From Paenibacillus algicola (lineage in GTDB: Bacteria > Bacillota > Bacilli > Paenibacillales > Paenibacillaceae), in NCBI RefSeq assembly GCF_005577435.1, contig NZ_CP040396.1, forward strand, positions 2,104,501 to 2,168,500: a stretch of 64,000 bases of DNA, written 5' to 3'. A program made the position numbers and the translations under genes. Positions 33,300 to 42,320 of this stretch are shown in pieces. Within the stretch, counting starts at the first letter, position 1, and each line of letters starts with the position of its first letter. The notes under the pieces are model-generated. The model had not been told where the DNA came from, searched no databases, and worked only from the letters and a program-made list of their open reading frames with translations.

Positions 33300-33857
33300 A
33301 TGAAACGTAAATTCGGAGACCGGGCGAATTGGCGGCGCATTACGAGGCGGCATTTCACTTCCCGGTATGTGGAAGGAGAGCAGTTCACGGGATATCTCAC
33401 CTTATACACCATCTACGGTTTGAAAGAGCCTTTGTGGAAGACGTATGGAAGGCATACATACCGTATTGCGGATCGAGGCTATTCGTGGCTGCAGTATTAC
33501 CCGAAGGACAGCCATTTTATTGTCACGGCGATGTTTGATGAGAAGCGGAGAATTGTACAGTGGTACATCGATATCTGCAAGAAGCAGGGGGTTACGGACC
33601 AGGGTGTGCCGTGGTTTGATGATTTATACCTTGACGTCGTCGTGAACAAGGATGGGGAAGTCTTTTTGCTGGACGAGGATGAACTGGAGGATGCGCTTCG
33701 GCGCAGCGACATTACCCGCGATGATTACAGGCAGGCCAAGGTAACGGCCCGCGAAGTGCTGAGAGCGATTGATGCTCATGAGTTTCCTTACTTTATGATG
33801 TCGCTGGATCATCGAGACCGGCTGTTTCATAATGGAGAGTTTCGCAGGAAACGCTAA
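33300..33857 (+). CDS. DUF402 nucleoside tri/diphosphate phosphatase (YgaC/Ntdp-like)
   Basis: A 185-residue protein of the DUF402 family. It has ANWRRITRRHF at the start, WLQYYPKDSHFIVTAMFDE, WYIDICKK and DLYLDVVVNKDGE, in which the conserved Tyr/Asp/Asp/Glu residues form the metal and phosphate site seen in relatives that hydrolyse NTP and NDP. The start at ATG 33300 is placed by GGGGAGG at 33284-33290. It probably is transcribed from its own promoter and leads into the DUF218 gene 28 bases later. The role in the cell is not known. Confidence 0.85.
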   Translation: MKRKFGDRANWRRITRRHFTSRYVEGEQFTGYLTLYTIYGLKEPLWKTYGRHTYRIADRGYSWLQYYPKDSHFIVTAMFDEKRRIVQWYIDICKKQGVTDQGVPWFDDLYLDVVVNKDGEVFLLDEDELEDALRRSDITRDDYRQAKVTAREVLRAIDAHEFPYFMMSLDHRDRLFHNGEFRRKR

Positions 33858-33885
33858 CAGGTGAAGAAGGAGAGGATGAAGTAAT

Positions 33886-34545
33886 ATGTGGGAGTCGAAG
33901 GCTGTACAGCCCTCGTCTGCTCGTCCTCGGCATCTAAGACTTCACATGAAGATATGGACGCGCTTGGGTCTGGTTGTGATCCTGCTGGGAGTGATATGGT
34001 GCGGTTATGTTTACACAAGAATTGGCCAAGCCGAATCTACACTGGATGACACTGTGGAGGTTGGAATTATTCTGGGAGCCTCAATGTGGGGAGAGAAGCC
34101 GAGCCCGGGACTGAAGGAGCGACTTGATTATGCCCGAACGCTGTATGATCAGGGGTACTTTGAGGAGTTTATCGTGACGGGTGGATTGGATGCGCCAGAA
34201 TATCCTTACACAGAGGCAGAAGGCATGCGCAACGATTTAGTAAGTCAGGGGATCCCTGAGGAGAACATCCACCTGGAGAATGAAGCGACCAGCACGTACG
34301 AGAACTTGCTCTTTAGCCGCGCAATCATGGAAGAGCAGGGCTGGGAGCAGGCTGTTATTATCACTCATGATTACCATGGTGCCCGTGCTATGGAAATCGC
34401 TGAGGTTCTGGATTACAGAAACCCCAAGCTTGCAGTCACAACCTCGGACGTGCTGCCGCTGACTCAGCAAAAGGGCCGCGAAATTCTAGCGTTCAGCAAA
34501 TGGAGACTAGACCGGATGCTGCTTGCTATGGGATGGAAGGAATAA
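33886..34545 (+). CDS. DUF218 (SanA/YdcF-like) membrane-anchored protein
   Basis: A 219-residue protein with a basic N terminus, one transmembrane helix (residues ~25-44, RLGLVVILLGVIWCGYVYTR in the helix region) and an outer DUF218 domain. VEVGIILGASMWGEKPSPGL opens the domain, followed by VTGGLDAPEYPYTEAEGM, ENEATSTYENL and IITHDYHGARAME, the conserved blocks of SanA/ElyC/YdcF proteins, which are linked to cell-envelope integrity. AAGGAGAGG is upstream, and ATG 33886 is the first frame-compatible start because an earlier ATG runs into a stop at once. The substrate is unknown. Confidence 0.85.
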   Translation: MWESKAVQPSSARPRHLRLHMKIWTRLGLVVILLGVIWCGYVYTRIGQAESTLDDTVEVGIILGASMWGEKPSPGLKERLDYARTLYDQGYFEEFIVTGGLDAPEYPYTEAEGMRNDLVSQGIPEENIHLENEATSTYENLLFSRAIMEEQGWEQAVIITHDYHGARAMEIAEVLDYRNPKLAVTTSDVLPLTQQKGREILAFSKWRLDRMLLAMGWKE

Positions 34546-34619
34546 GTCTTCTAATAACCGAAGTCCAAAGAGAATACATATGAAGGGATAGTGAGCCCTT
34601 TGGATTGAGGTGAGGAGCA

Positions 34620-35591
34620 ATGAACGGGAGAACTAACGCTGCCGGCAGCCGATCGGAGTCGAGGCCTTCGAGACAAATTAATGTCGTGCTCCGAAGCAGC
34701 GAGGCCCCGCTGGTCAGCAGTGCCGTACCCGCAAGTGAGCCGGCAGCCTTGAATACGCCGGTACAAGGCCTGTTTCAGGAGATTCAGAAGGAGCTGGACC
34801 AATTGGTCGGGCTGGAGCAGATTAAAGAGCTCGTTTACGAGATTTATGCGCTGCTTCAGGTGGCAAGAATGCGATCAGATGCCGGGCTCCATAGCGGCGG
34901 TCAGGTTTTTCATATGATTTTTAAAGGCAATCCGGGGACCGGAAAGACGACAGTAGCCCGGATCGTTGCGAAGCTGTTTCAGAAGATGGGTGTGCTGAGC
35001 AAAGGACATCTTGTCGAGGTAGAACGTGCAGATCTGGTTGGTGAATACATCGGACATACGGCCCAGAAAACGCGGGATCTGGTTAAGAAAGCGATCGGTG
35101 GGATTCTGTTCATTGACGAAGCCTACAGTCTAGCCAGAGGCGGGGAGAAGGATTTCGGTAAGGAAGCTATCGATACCCTGGTCAAAGCGATGGAAGACCA
35201 TAAGAATCAGTTTGTTCTGATTCTCGCCGGTTATTGTGATGAAATTGATTTTTTTATGTGCAGTAATCCCGGGCTGCATTCCCGATTTCCGATCCAGATG
35301 AATTTCCCGGACTATAACCTGGATCAACTGATTCAGATCACTGAGCTCATGGCAAAGGAACGAGATTATATTCTGATGCCGCAATCCATGAGCCGGCTGC
35401 GTGAGCATCTGCAAAGTGAGAAAGAGGACGGCAGTCATGCCTTCAGCAATGCGAGATACGTGCGAAATTTAATAGAGAAGGGTATCCGGAATCAGGCCGT
35501 GCGTTTGCTAAATCAATATGTTACCGGGAATCCGGGCAAGCTGGAATTGATGACGCTGCGGCCTGAGGACTTTCGTATGCAGCTTCCTTAA
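34620..35591 (+). CDS. spoVK: Stage V sporulation protein K (AAA ATPase)
   Basis: AAA+ ATPase of the CbxX/CfqX-SpoVK family, 323 residues. A variable N terminus of ~45 residues precedes LDQLVGLEQIKELVYEIYAL, shown in 20 residues. Walker A is FKGNPGTGKTTVARI, Walker B is GGILFIDEAYSL, and pore-loop and sensor regions follow (LVGEYIGHTAQKT, NPGLHSRFPIQMNFPDY). It is required late in spore maturation in Bacillus. GTGAGGAGC precedes ATG 34620. Its place directly before hflX-ynbB-glnR-glnA is the same as in Bacillus subtilis. Confidence 0.93.
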   Translation: MNGRTNAAGSRSESRPSRQINVVLRSSEAPLVSSAVPASEPAALNTPVQGLFQEIQKELDQLVGLEQIKELVYEIYALLQVARMRSDAGLHSGGQVFHMIFKGNPGTGKTTVARIVAKLFQKMGVLSKGHLVEVERADLVGEYIGHTAQKTRDLVKKAIGGILFIDEAYSLARGGEKDFGKEAIDTLVKAMEDHKNQFVLILAGYCDEIDFFMCSNPGLHSRFPIQMNFPDYNLDQLIQITELMAKERDYILMPQSMSRLREHLQSEKEDGSHAFSNARYVRNLIEKGIRNQAVRLLNQYVTGNPGKLELMTLRPEDFRMQLP

Positions 35592-35645
35592 ATGATTTTC
35601 TACAGATTTGATGCAATTACCTAACCTCTAAAAGGAGTACTATCT

Positions 35646-36932
35646 ATGGCAAATCATTTACATGAGACGAATTCAGAGATGAAGGATCGGGCAATATTGG
35701 TCAGCCTCGTAACAGATCAGGTAAAGCGCTCCGGCCTGAATACCGAGCATTCTCTGCAGGAGCTGGTTCAGCTGTCAGAGACGGCTGGCGTCGAGGTGCT
35801 GGAGGTGATTACCCAGAATCGCGAGACCCCGGACTCCCGGTGGTTTATCGGCAAAGGCAAGGTCGAGGAGCTACGCATGGCTATTGACGCTCTGGGAGCA
35901 AACACGGCTATTTTTGATCAGGAGCTGTCGGGTGCTCAGGTTCGCAATCTGGAGGAGACGCTGGACGTCAAAATAATCGACAGGACTCAGCTCATTCTTG
36001 ATATTTTTGCTCAGCGAGCCAAGACGCGTGAAGGGATTATCCAGGTTGAGCTGGCGCAGCACAGCTATTTACTGCCCAGGTTATCAGGTCATGGCAAAAA
36101 TTTATCCCGGCTCGGCGGTGGAATCGGCACCCGGGGTCCCGGCGAGAGCAAGCTGGAAACGGATCGCAGGCATATCCGTGACCGCATCAGTGATTTGAAG
36201 CGGCAGCTGGATGAGATTACGAAGCATCGCGTGCTGCACCGCGAACGCAGAAAGAAATCCGGAGCCATTCAGGTTGCTCTGGTGGGATATACGAATGCCG
36301 GCAAATCAACCTTGCTCAACCGACTGACCGCTGCGGACGTATATATTGAGAATCAGCTGTTTGCAACGCTGGATCCGACGTCCAGAGTGCTGGAGCTGCC
36401 GAGTGGCAAGGAGGTCGTGCTGACCGATACCGTTGGATTTATTCAGAACCTTCCTCATGACCTGGTTGCGGCCTTTCGTGCGACCCTTGAGGAAGCGAAT
36501 GAAGCGGAGCTTATCCTTCATGTGGTGGATGCTTCCTCGCCGATGCGGGATGAGCAGATGCAGGTCGTGTCCAAGATTTTGCAGGAGCTTGGAGCCGGTG
36601 ATACGGACCAGCTTACCATTTTTAACAAGATCGATGCCTGTGAGCCGCAGCAACAGGAGATGCTGCCGGCAGGTGAGGGGAATCTAAAGATCAGCGCATT
36701 CAATGAATCGGATTTGGAGCGGGTAAAGCTTGCCATTCAGAATCATTTGTCCGGGGGAGCGGTCAAGTTCCGAATTCCGGCGGAGCGAGGCGATCTCAGC
36801 TCTCTCATTTATCGAATCGGCGATGTGGTAGAGCAATCGGTAGAGGATCATGATCTCCTCTATGAGGTGCACGTCAACAGAGCCGACTATGAGAAGCATG
36901 GGTATCAGCTGAAAGAGTATCTGATTCCTTAA
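35646..36932 (+). CDS. hflX: Ribosome-associated GTPase HflX
   Basis: Translational GTPase-like protein that splits stalled ribosomes. The N-terminal HflX domain has DSRWFIGKGKVEEL and NRTQ-type blocks (VKIIDRTQLILDIFAQRA, in part) and the glycine-rich RLGGGIGTRGPGESKLE. The G domain carries VGYTNAGKSTLLNRL (G1), LDPTSR (G2), LTDTVGFIQNLPHDL (G3) and NKID (G4). At 428 residues it is normal. AAAGGAG is upstream of ATG 35646. In Bacillus the same gene is ynbA, between spoVK and ynbB. Confidence 0.95.
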   Translation: MANHLHETNSEMKDRAILVSLVTDQVKRSGLNTEHSLQELVQLSETAGVEVLEVITQNRETPDSRWFIGKGKVEELRMAIDALGANTAIFDQELSGAQVRNLEETLDVKIIDRTQLILDIFAQRAKTREGIIQVELAQHSYLLPRLSGHGKNLSRLGGGIGTRGPGESKLETDRRHIRDRISDLKRQLDEITKHRVLHRERRKKSGAIQVALVGYTNAGKSTLLNRLTAADVYIENQLFATLDPTSRVLELPSGKEVVLTDTVGFIQNLPHDLVAAFRATLEEANEAELILHVVDASSPMRDEQMQVVSKILQELGAGDTDQLTIFNKIDACEPQQQEMLPAGEGNLKISAFNESDLERVKLAIQNHLSGGAVKFRIPAERGDLSSLIYRIGDVVEQSVEDHDLLYEVHVNRADYEKHGYQLKEYLIP

Positions 36933-36954
36933 GGATGACATCGATCTGTTACAG

Positions 36955-36983
36955 CGGCTGGCTTCGTGCCGGCCGTTTGCGGG
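36955..36983 (+). terminator. Weak hairpin after hflX
   Basis: CGGCTGGC pairs with GCCGGCCG (one mismatch) across a short loop, followed only by TTTGCGGGTT. It may be a weak terminator or an mRNA structure. Confidence 0.35.
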
Positions 36984-37029
36984 TTATATGCGCTATAGTG
37001 CAGCATGAATAGTTAGGAGAGAGAGAGAC

Positions 37030-38283
37030 ATGGCAAGGTTTGCAGAAGAAATTACGGCATTAAGTATCGCCGCAGAGGAGCGGATTTCTTCCCGGCACCG
37101 GGAGATCGATGAGCTTGTAGATTTTAATCAATGGAAAGTGATTGATGCATTTCAGCGTCATAAGGTTAGCGACTATCATTTCGCAGCATCTACAGGCTAT
37201 GCTTATAACGATCGGGGACGTGAAGTACTGGATGAGGTGTACGCGGATGTGTTCGGAGCAGAGGCTGCTCTGGTAAGGCCTCACTTTGCTTCAGGGACGC
37301 ATACGATTTCAACAGCGCTGTTTGGGGTATTAAGACCTGGGGATGAGCTGTTATCGATCACCGGACGACCTTATGACACGCTTCACAAGGTCATCGGCAA
37401 GGAGCAGGACGGTACGGGCTCGCTGCGTGACTTCGGCATAACCTACTCGGAGGTGGCTCTGACGGAGGAAGGCGAGGTAGATTGGCCTGCCGTGGCAGCC
37501 GCCATTCAGCCCAACACCAAGGTGATCGCCATTCAGCGGTCGCGTGGCTATTCCTGGAGATCTTCTTTTACTATTTCTCATCTTAAAGATATGGTTGAAC
37601 AGCTTCGGCGGATCCGAGAGGATCTTATCATCTTTGTCGATAATTGCTACGGAGAATTTACAGAGCGGCTGGAGCCAACAGAGGTCGGAGCCGATCTGAT
37701 CGCGGGTTCGCTGATCAAGAACCCGGGCGGCGGGATTGCGGAAACCGGAGGCTATATCTGTGGCCGCAAGAAGCTGGTGGATCAGGCAGCCTACCGCTTG
37801 ACAGCCCCAGGCATCGGCCGGGACGTCGGAGCTATGCTGGGAACCACCCGCGCCATTTATCAAGGCTTGTTTTTGGCCCCGCATACCGTTGGACAGGCCT
37901 TGAAGGGCAGTATATTTGCAGCGGCCGTATTTCAAGCCATTGGATTTCAAACACGTCCTGCCTGGAACGAACCGCGGACAGATCTAATCCAGGCCGTTCA
38001 ATTCTCGGGACCGGAGCATTTGATCGCTTTTGTACAGGGTATTCAGCAGGCAGCTGCGGTGGATAGCCATGTGGTACCGGAGCCTTGGGATATGCCGGGA
38101 TACGAGCATCCGGTCATTATGGCGGCGGGAACCTTTATTCAAGGAGGGAGTCTGGAGCTGTCTGCAGATGCGCCTATTCGGGAGCCTTATATCGGATATA
38201 TGCAGGGAGGACTCACCTATTCTCATGTCAAATACGGCGTTTTATCGGCTCTTCAAACCCTAAAGGATCGAAATTTATTGTGA
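37030..38283 (+). CDS. ynbB: PLP-dependent methionine gamma-lyase-like protein (YnbB family)
   Basis: A 417-residue fold-type I pyridoxal-phosphate enzyme, formerly labelled aluminium resistance protein. SLIKNPGGGIAETGGYICG contains the cofactor lysine, IFVDNCYGEF supplies the ring-stacking and aspartate residues, and RPHFASGTHTISTALFG is the substrate-side loop. It is related to Cys/Met metabolism gamma-lyases, but its natural substrate is not settled. TAGGAGAGAGAG precedes ATG 37030. Its last codon overlaps the GlnR box that controls the next gene. The position before glnRA is conserved in Bacillus and relatives. Confidence 0.9.
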   Translation: MARFAEEITALSIAAEERISSRHREIDELVDFNQWKVIDAFQRHKVSDYHFAASTGYAYNDRGREVLDEVYADVFGAEAALVRPHFASGTHTISTALFGVLRPGDELLSITGRPYDTLHKVIGKEQDGTGSLRDFGITYSEVALTEEGEVDWPAVAAAIQPNTKVIAIQRSRGYSWRSSFTISHLKDMVEQLRRIREDLIIFVDNCYGEFTERLEPTEVGADLIAGSLIKNPGGGIAETGGYICGRKKLVDQAAYRLTAPGIGRDVGAMLGTTRAIYQGLFLAPHTVGQALKGSIFAAAVFQAIGFQTRPAWNEPRTDLIQAVQFSGPEHLIAFVQGIQQAAAVDSHVVPEPWDMPGYEHPVIMAAGTFIQGGSLELSADAPIREPYIGYMQGGLTYSHVKYGVLSALQTLKDRNLL

Positions 38284-38295
38284 GTTTATCTCACA
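38279..38295 (+). promoter_or_regulatory. GlnR/TnrA operator box
   Basis: TGTGAGTTTATCTCACA is a perfect match to the TGTNA-N7-TNACA nitrogen-control consensus and is fully palindromic at its ends. It overlaps the ynbB stop codon (38281-38283) and ends 5 bases before the -35 of the glnR promoter, the right place for autoregulation of glnRA. Confidence 0.85.
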
Positions 38296-38300
38296 TATGG

Positions 38301-38329
38301 TTGACATAAGAGATCAGGAAATATACAAT
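38301..38329 (+). promoter_or_regulatory. glnRA promoter
   Basis: Consensus -35 TTGACA (38301-38306), a 17-base spacer, and -10 TACAAT (38324-38329), just downstream of the GlnR box. Confidence 0.85.
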
Positions 38330-38366
38330 GGGAGGAAGAAAAGATCACTTGGAAGGTTGATGAGTT

Positions 38367-38777
38367 ATGGGTGATGATATCCGAAGAAATATGGCGCTGT
38401 TTCCGATTGGGATTGTCATGAAGCTCACGGATCTATCTGCAAGACAGATTCGCTACTACGAGCAGCATCACTTAATAGTACCTGCCCGTACTTCAGGCAA
38501 CCAGAGACTGTTCTCCTTCAATGATGTTGAACGATTACTGGAAATTAAAGCTTTAATCGAGAAAGGCGTAAACATTGCGGGCATCAAGCAAGTGATGAAT
38601 CCCGTCACGAAGGAGTCGGAGGAAGCCACGGTGCTGACCCCGGATACGGAAAGCAAGCGCCGGGAGATGTCTGAGTCCCAATTGCGGCGTCTGCTGAAGC
38701 AGGAACTGATTTCGGCTAAAAGACCGGGTCAAGTATCCTTGATCCAGGGCGAATTGTCCCGGTTTTTTAATAAATAA
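38367..38777 (+). CDS. glnR: Nitrogen-control repressor GlnR
   Basis: MerR-family regulator of 136 residues. The winged helix starts FPIGIVMKLTDLSARQIRYY (in 20 residues) and carries QHHLIVPARTSGNQRLFSF, the conserved recognition region, followed by a dimerisation helix (ALIEKGVNIAGIKQVM). The C-terminal tail (QLRRLLKQELI...GELSRFF) is the segment that contacts feedback-inhibited glutamine synthetase in Bacillus. It represses glnRA when nitrogen is plentiful. GGAAGG lies about 12 bases before ATG 38367. A perfect GlnR box in front supports autoregulation. Confidence 0.96.
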   Translation: MGDDIRRNMALFPIGIVMKLTDLSARQIRYYEQHHLIVPARTSGNQRLFSFNDVERLLEIKALIEKGVNIAGIKQVMNPVTKESEEATVLTPDTESKRREMSESQLRRLLKQELISAKRPGQVSLIQGELSRFFNK

Positions 38778-38804
38778 ACCAAAGATGAAAAGGGAGAGGA
38801 TATA

Positions 38805-40133
38805 GTGAGTTATTCGAAAGATGATATTCTTCGTATTGCCAAGGAAGAAAACGTACGTTTTATCCGCTTGCAGTTTACCGACCTTCTGGGGACGATCAAG
38901 AACGTTGAAATTCCAGTAAGTCAGCTGCCAAAGGCGTTAGACAATAAAATGATGTTTGACGGATCTTCCATCGAAGGCTATGTTCGGATTGAAGAGTCGG
39001 ATATGTATCTGTATCCGGATCTTGACACTTGGGTTATTTTCCCATGGCATTCCGAAGATCGTGTTGCGCGTCTGATCTGTGATATTTATCTGCCGGACGG
39101 CACTCCGTTCCCTGGCGATCCGCGCGGCATTCTGAAGAGAAACCTGAAGGAAGCCGAAGAGATGGGCTTCACTTCGATGAATGTTGGCCCAGAGCCGGAA
39201 TTCTTCCTCTTCAAGACAGACGAGAAGGGTAACCCGACTATGGAGCTGAATGACCAAGGCGGATACTTTGACCTTGCTCCTACCGATCTGGGTGAGAACT
39301 GCCGCCGTGATATCGTACTGACACTGGAAGAGATGGGCTTCGAAATTGAAGCTTCTCACCATGAAGTGGCTCCAGGACAGCACGAAATCGACTTTAAATA
39401 TGCGGACGCGGTTAAAGCCGCTGACCAGATCCAGACGTTCAAGCTGGTAGTTAAGACGATTGCTCGTCAGCACGGATTGATCGCAACCTTCATGCCGAAG
39501 CCGTTGTTTGGTGTGAACGGTTCCGGGATGCACTGTAACCAATCTCTCTTTAATGGCAAAGAGAACGCATTTGTCGATGAGAGTGATGAGCTTGGCCTGA
39601 GCGCTACGGCACGTCATTTCATGGCAGGAATTATGAAGCATGCCCGCGCATTTGCAGCCATTACAAACCCTACAGTGAACTCCTACAAGCGTCTGGTTCC
39701 TGGCTACGAAGCTCCATGCTATGTAGCATGGTCTGCAAGTAACCGGAGCCCGATGATCCGTATTCCGGCATCCCGCGGCCTGAGCACGCGTGTTGAGGCT
39801 CGTAATCCGGATCCGGCAGCGAATCCTTACCTGGCTCTGGCTGTTATGCTGAAGGCTGGTCTGGACGGCATTAAGCGTAAGCTTCCTTTGCCAGCGCCTA
39901 TCGACCGTAACATCTATGTGATGACGGAAGAAGAGCGTATCGAAGAAGGAATCCCTAGCTTGCCTTCTAACCTGAAGGAAGCGCTGAACGAATTGATTCG
40001 CAATGAAACGATCTGCGAAGCATTGGGTGAGCACGCCCTGTCCCATTTCTACGAGCTGAAAGAAATCGAGTGGGATATGTACCGCACACAGGTTCACGGA
40101 TGGGAACGCGATCAATACATGACCATGTACTAA
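38805..40133 (+). CDS. glnA: Glutamine synthetase, type I-alpha
   Basis: Makes glutamine from glutamate, ammonia and ATP; dodecamer of 442 residues. [20 protein letters not shown] (in 20) holds the first metal site, [10 protein letters not shown] and [15 protein letters not shown] the glutamate and metal ligands, and [17 protein letters not shown] the ammonia-side loop. NRSPMIRIP and [10 protein letters not shown] follow. It lacks the adenylylation-type insertion of GS I-beta. The start is GTG 38805, behind GGGAGAGGA. In Bacillus this enzyme also signals nitrogen state to GlnR and TnrA. Only 27 bases separate it from glnR, confirming the operon. Confidence 0.98.
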   Translation: MSYSKDDILRIAKEENVRFIRLQFTDLLGTIKNVEIPVSQLPKALDNKMMFDGSSIEGYVRIEESDMYLYPDLDTWVIFPWHSEDRVARLICDIYLPDGTPFPGDPRGILKRNLKEAEEMGFTSMNVGPEPEFFLFKTDEKGNPTMELNDQGGYFDLAPTDLGENCRRDIVLTLEEMGFEIEASHHEVAPGQHEIDFKYADAVKAADQIQTFKLVVKTIARQHGLIATFMPKPLFGVNGSGMHCNQSLFNGKENAFVDESDELGLSATARHFMAGIMKHARAFAAITNPTVNSYKRLVPGYEAPCYVAWSASNRSPMIRIPASRGLSTRVEARNPDPAANPYLALAVMLKAGLDGIKRKLPLPAPIDRNIYVMTEEERIEEGIPSLPSNLKEALNELIRNETICEALGEHALSHFYELKEIEWDMYRTQVHGWERDQYMTMY

Positions 40134-40138
40134 AAGAG

Positions 40139-40176
40139 GAATCCCTTGCGCCGTAAGGCGTGAGGGGTTTTTGTTT
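40139..40176 (+). terminator. glnA terminator
   Basis: CCCTTGCGCC/GGCGTGAGGG stem with GTAA tetraloop (two wobble positions) followed by TTTTTGTTTT. It marks the end of host sequence recognisable before the prophage. Confidence 0.88.
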
Positions 40177-40199
40177 TGGGGGCAAATTTGAGGGAAGAG

Positions 40200-41357
40200 T
40201 TATTTGGGGGTGTCTGCCCCCCAAATGCCCCCGAAATTTATTTTTTCTTCAAACTTTTTAATGCTGTCTTGTTCAATTTTCTTGGATATATGAGCATATA
40301 TGTCTGAAGTGATCTGGATGCTGCCATGTCCTAAACGTTCCTGGATATACTTCATTTCTACACCTGCCTCAAGCATCAGAACAGCATGTGTATGTCTCAG
40401 GGCATGTATAGGCATTGATGGAAGACCAACCTTCTTAAGGATGCGAGAGAACGAATTGAAGAGTGATGATTTTGGCATGATTTCACCATTATCTCTGCAC
40501 AAGACCAAATTCAGATCATGGCGATATAATTCCTTCAATGCAAGTTTGTTTTGATTTTGATAAGTCATATGATACTTCAAGTCACTCACCAATGTGTTGC
40601 TCATTCTGATTGTTCTTTTAGAATTAAATGTCTTGGGATCACCGAACAGTTCACTGCGGTTATCAGTACTAAAGTCTAAAGTTTTGCTTATGCTGATGGC
40701 CTGGTTCTTGAAATCTATATCTGGCCATTGTAAAGCAGCCGCTTCACCTTTACGCATTCCCGTCTCGATGAGGAGTTTATAAAAAATCCAATAGATATAT
40801 CCGTACTGACGAGCTGCAGAAAGAAAATTGGGAATGTCACTTGATTCAATAAACTGGACATTTGATTTACTTCTATGACCTTTAATGGTCACACCATTGC
40901 ATGGGTTTTTTCTGATTTTTTGAAGGTAGACGGCTTTTTCCATAGCGTTATGCATCGTGGAATGAACCAATTCAACGGTCCTTTTGCTGTAGTTTTTATC
41001 TGCTAAAGAGTTCAGAAACATTTGGTACATGATTGGCTTAATATCCTTGAGATTGATTTTCTGGAAGTATTTCAAGATATGATTATTGATATTGTTCTGG
41101 TGTAATTTGAAAGTATTCTTTCGAACGGTGCCTGCCTTATATTCGTTTAACCATGCCTCAAGAAAGCTTGCTAAGCTAACGTCATCAGTTTGCTCATACC
41201 CTTCCAATAACTTCTTCTCAAATTCATCTGCTGCTAGTTGCGCCTCTTTTTTAGTACTGAATCCTCTCTGTGACTTTTCCTTTATTGATTGTGTGAATGG
41301 ATCCTTGTACTTCAAGCGAAATTCCCAGCCGGTCTTGTGTTTCTTGAAGTTCGCCAT
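40200..41357 (-). CDS. int: Prophage integrase, tyrosine recombinase
   Basis: A 385-residue phage-type integrase. The N terminus resembles the AP2-like arm-binding domain (GWEFRLKYKDPFTQSIKEKS, in 20), then a SAM-like core-binding domain (SLASFLEAWLNEYKAGTVRK). The catalytic domain has Arg in ETGMRKGEAAALQW, HALRHTH for the His-x-x-Arg pair, LGHGS, and the tyrosine in ITSDIYAHI. It is of the Tn916/ICEBs1-like group. Its 3' end lies 66 bases from the glnA stop, so the attachment site should be between or inside these ends. A hairpin GGGGG-CCCCC overlaps its stop codon. Confidence 0.95.
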   Translation of the reverse strand: MANFKKHKTGWEFRLKYKDPFTQSIKEKSQRGFSTKKEAQLAADEFEKKLLEGYEQTDDVSLASFLEAWLNEYKAGTVRKNTFKLHQNNINNHILKYFQKINLKDIKPIMYQMFLNSLADKNYSKRTVELVHSTMHNAMEKAVYLQKIRKNPCNGVTIKGHRSKSNVQFIESSDIPNFLSAARQYGYIYWIFYKLLIETGMRKGEAAALQWPDIDFKNQAISISKTLDFSTDNRSELFGDPKTFNSKRTIRMSNTLVSDLKYHMTYQNQNKLALKELYRHDLNLVLCRDNGEIMPKSSLFNSFSRILKKVGLPSMPIHALRHTHAVLMLEAGVEMKYIQERLGHGSIQITSDIYAHISKKIEQDSIKKFEEKINFGGIWGADTPK

Positions 41358-41373
41358 TTAATTACCTCCCGCA

Positions 41374-41387
41374 AGAACATGTGTTCT
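41374..41387. promoter_or_regulatory. SOS (LexA) box-like palindrome before the integrase
   Basis: AGAACATGTGTTCT is a perfect palindrome whose core GAACATGTGTTC fits GAACRNRYGTTY; only the flanking C and G of the Bacillus LexA consensus are replaced. It lies 17 bases before the int start codon, in the minus-strand leader. Confidence 0.5.
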
Positions 41388-41439
41388 AAGTTAATATATA
41401 TTAAACCGCCTTGTAGCGGTGAAAGCGCAAGGTTTAAAT

Positions 41440-41862
41440 TTAGTCTAAGGTTTTTAATTCAATTAACTCTTCAGGAACTCCGTATGTAAGAGCTGCTTCT
41501 CGCAGGGTAGTAATACTTTCTTTATGTAATAATTCGTCAGGCATCAATAATTCGATAGCGAACAGGTTTGCTTCACGTTCAATTCTGTCTATGGAATACA
41601 AGGTCTTGTTCCTTAGGAATGGCGTGTTCAGTGTTGGATGAAGGATGGAATGACCCAGTTCATGAGCACAAGTGAACCGTTGTTCCTGTTCGCTGGCATT
41701 GGAATTTATATGTATTAACTGAACCCGGCGATAAGTATTGTAGTAGCCGAGCATGTCTCCCAACTCTTCGAAGAGGACTATAATATTTCTCTGGGATGCT
41801 ATCTCAAAAGGATTGTTAGTGCCGTGCTTCTTAATGAGTCGAGTTACAGTATGCTTGATCAT
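41440..41862 (-). CDS. immA: ImmA/IrrE-type metallopeptidase
   Basis: A 140-residue zinc protease with FTCAHELGHSILHP as its HExxH site and the glutamate in REANLFAIELLMP. In ICEBs1 and many prophages, ImmA cleaves the ImmR-type repressor after DNA damage or crowding, derepressing the element. It is encoded directly downstream of an ImmR-like repressor and upstream of int, the same order as in ICEBs1. Start at ATG 41862; a weak purine-rich site is visible on the minus strand (AGCGAGGGATGCAGC). Confidence 0.93.
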   Translation of the reverse strand: MIKHTVTRLIKKHGTNNPFEIASQRNIIVLFEELGDMLGYYNTYRRVQLIHINSNASEQEQRFTCAHELGHSILHPTLNTPFLRNKTLYSIDRIEREANLFAIELLMPDELLHKESITTLREAALTYGVPEELIELKTLD

Positions 41863-41879
41863 GCTGCATCCCTCGCTTA

Positions 41880-42290
41880 TTAATCGCGGTATTTTTTTGG
41901 GGTGAATTTCTTTTTGGCCATTTCTTTGGCCAAACGCATTGAATTTTCAAGGGAGATTGCGAAGAGTCGTTTTGTTTCCTCGTCCATGGGTTCTCCGTTA
42001 AATGCCAGAGATTCATTGCTTTCAAGGTCAGCCAGCATACGCTCAAGGTCTTTAGCGATATCTTTTTCATCAGATTCGGTTAGAGAATAATACGTTTTAT
42101 CTCTTCCAAGTAACTGATCTGTAGAAACCCCAAAAAAGTCAGCGAATTTTTCAAATAATTCAATATCAGGTTTTCTTGTTTCGTTTTCATAACCAGATAT
42201 AGTTGACTCCGCCAAACTGAATTTTTCTCCAAATTCCCTCATAGTCAGACCTTTTAATTTTCTTAATTCTCGTATTTTTCTTCCGTACAC
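41880..42290 (-). CDS. immR: ImmR/CI-like XRE-family repressor
   Basis: A lysogeny-type repressor of 136 residues with an N-terminal helix-turn-helix (IRELRKLKGLTMREFGEKFS, then AESTISGYENETRKPDIELF) and an acidic C-terminal half that probably dimerises and is the target of ImmA. The start at GTG 42290 follows AGGGG with 7-base spacing; a longer frame to 42341 would begin inside its own operator. It lies head to head with a second regulator at 42450, and the shared 160-base region holds two operator copies and both promoters. Confidence 0.9.
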   Translation of the reverse strand: MYGRKIRELRKLKGLTMREFGEKFSLAESTISGYENETRKPDIELFEKFADFFGVSTDQLLGRDKTYYSLTESDEKDIAKDLERMLADLESNESLAFNGEPMDEETKRLFAISLENSMRLAKEMAKKKFTPKKYRD

Positions 42291-42320
42291 TTTAATTCCC
42301 CTTCGCCATGGTTTATTAAG

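Noticed and set aside
38937..40115. 392-residue open frame antisense to glnA
   Set aside because: It mirrors the strongly conserved glnA gene; its length follows from the codon bias of the sense strand. No RBS or family motif.
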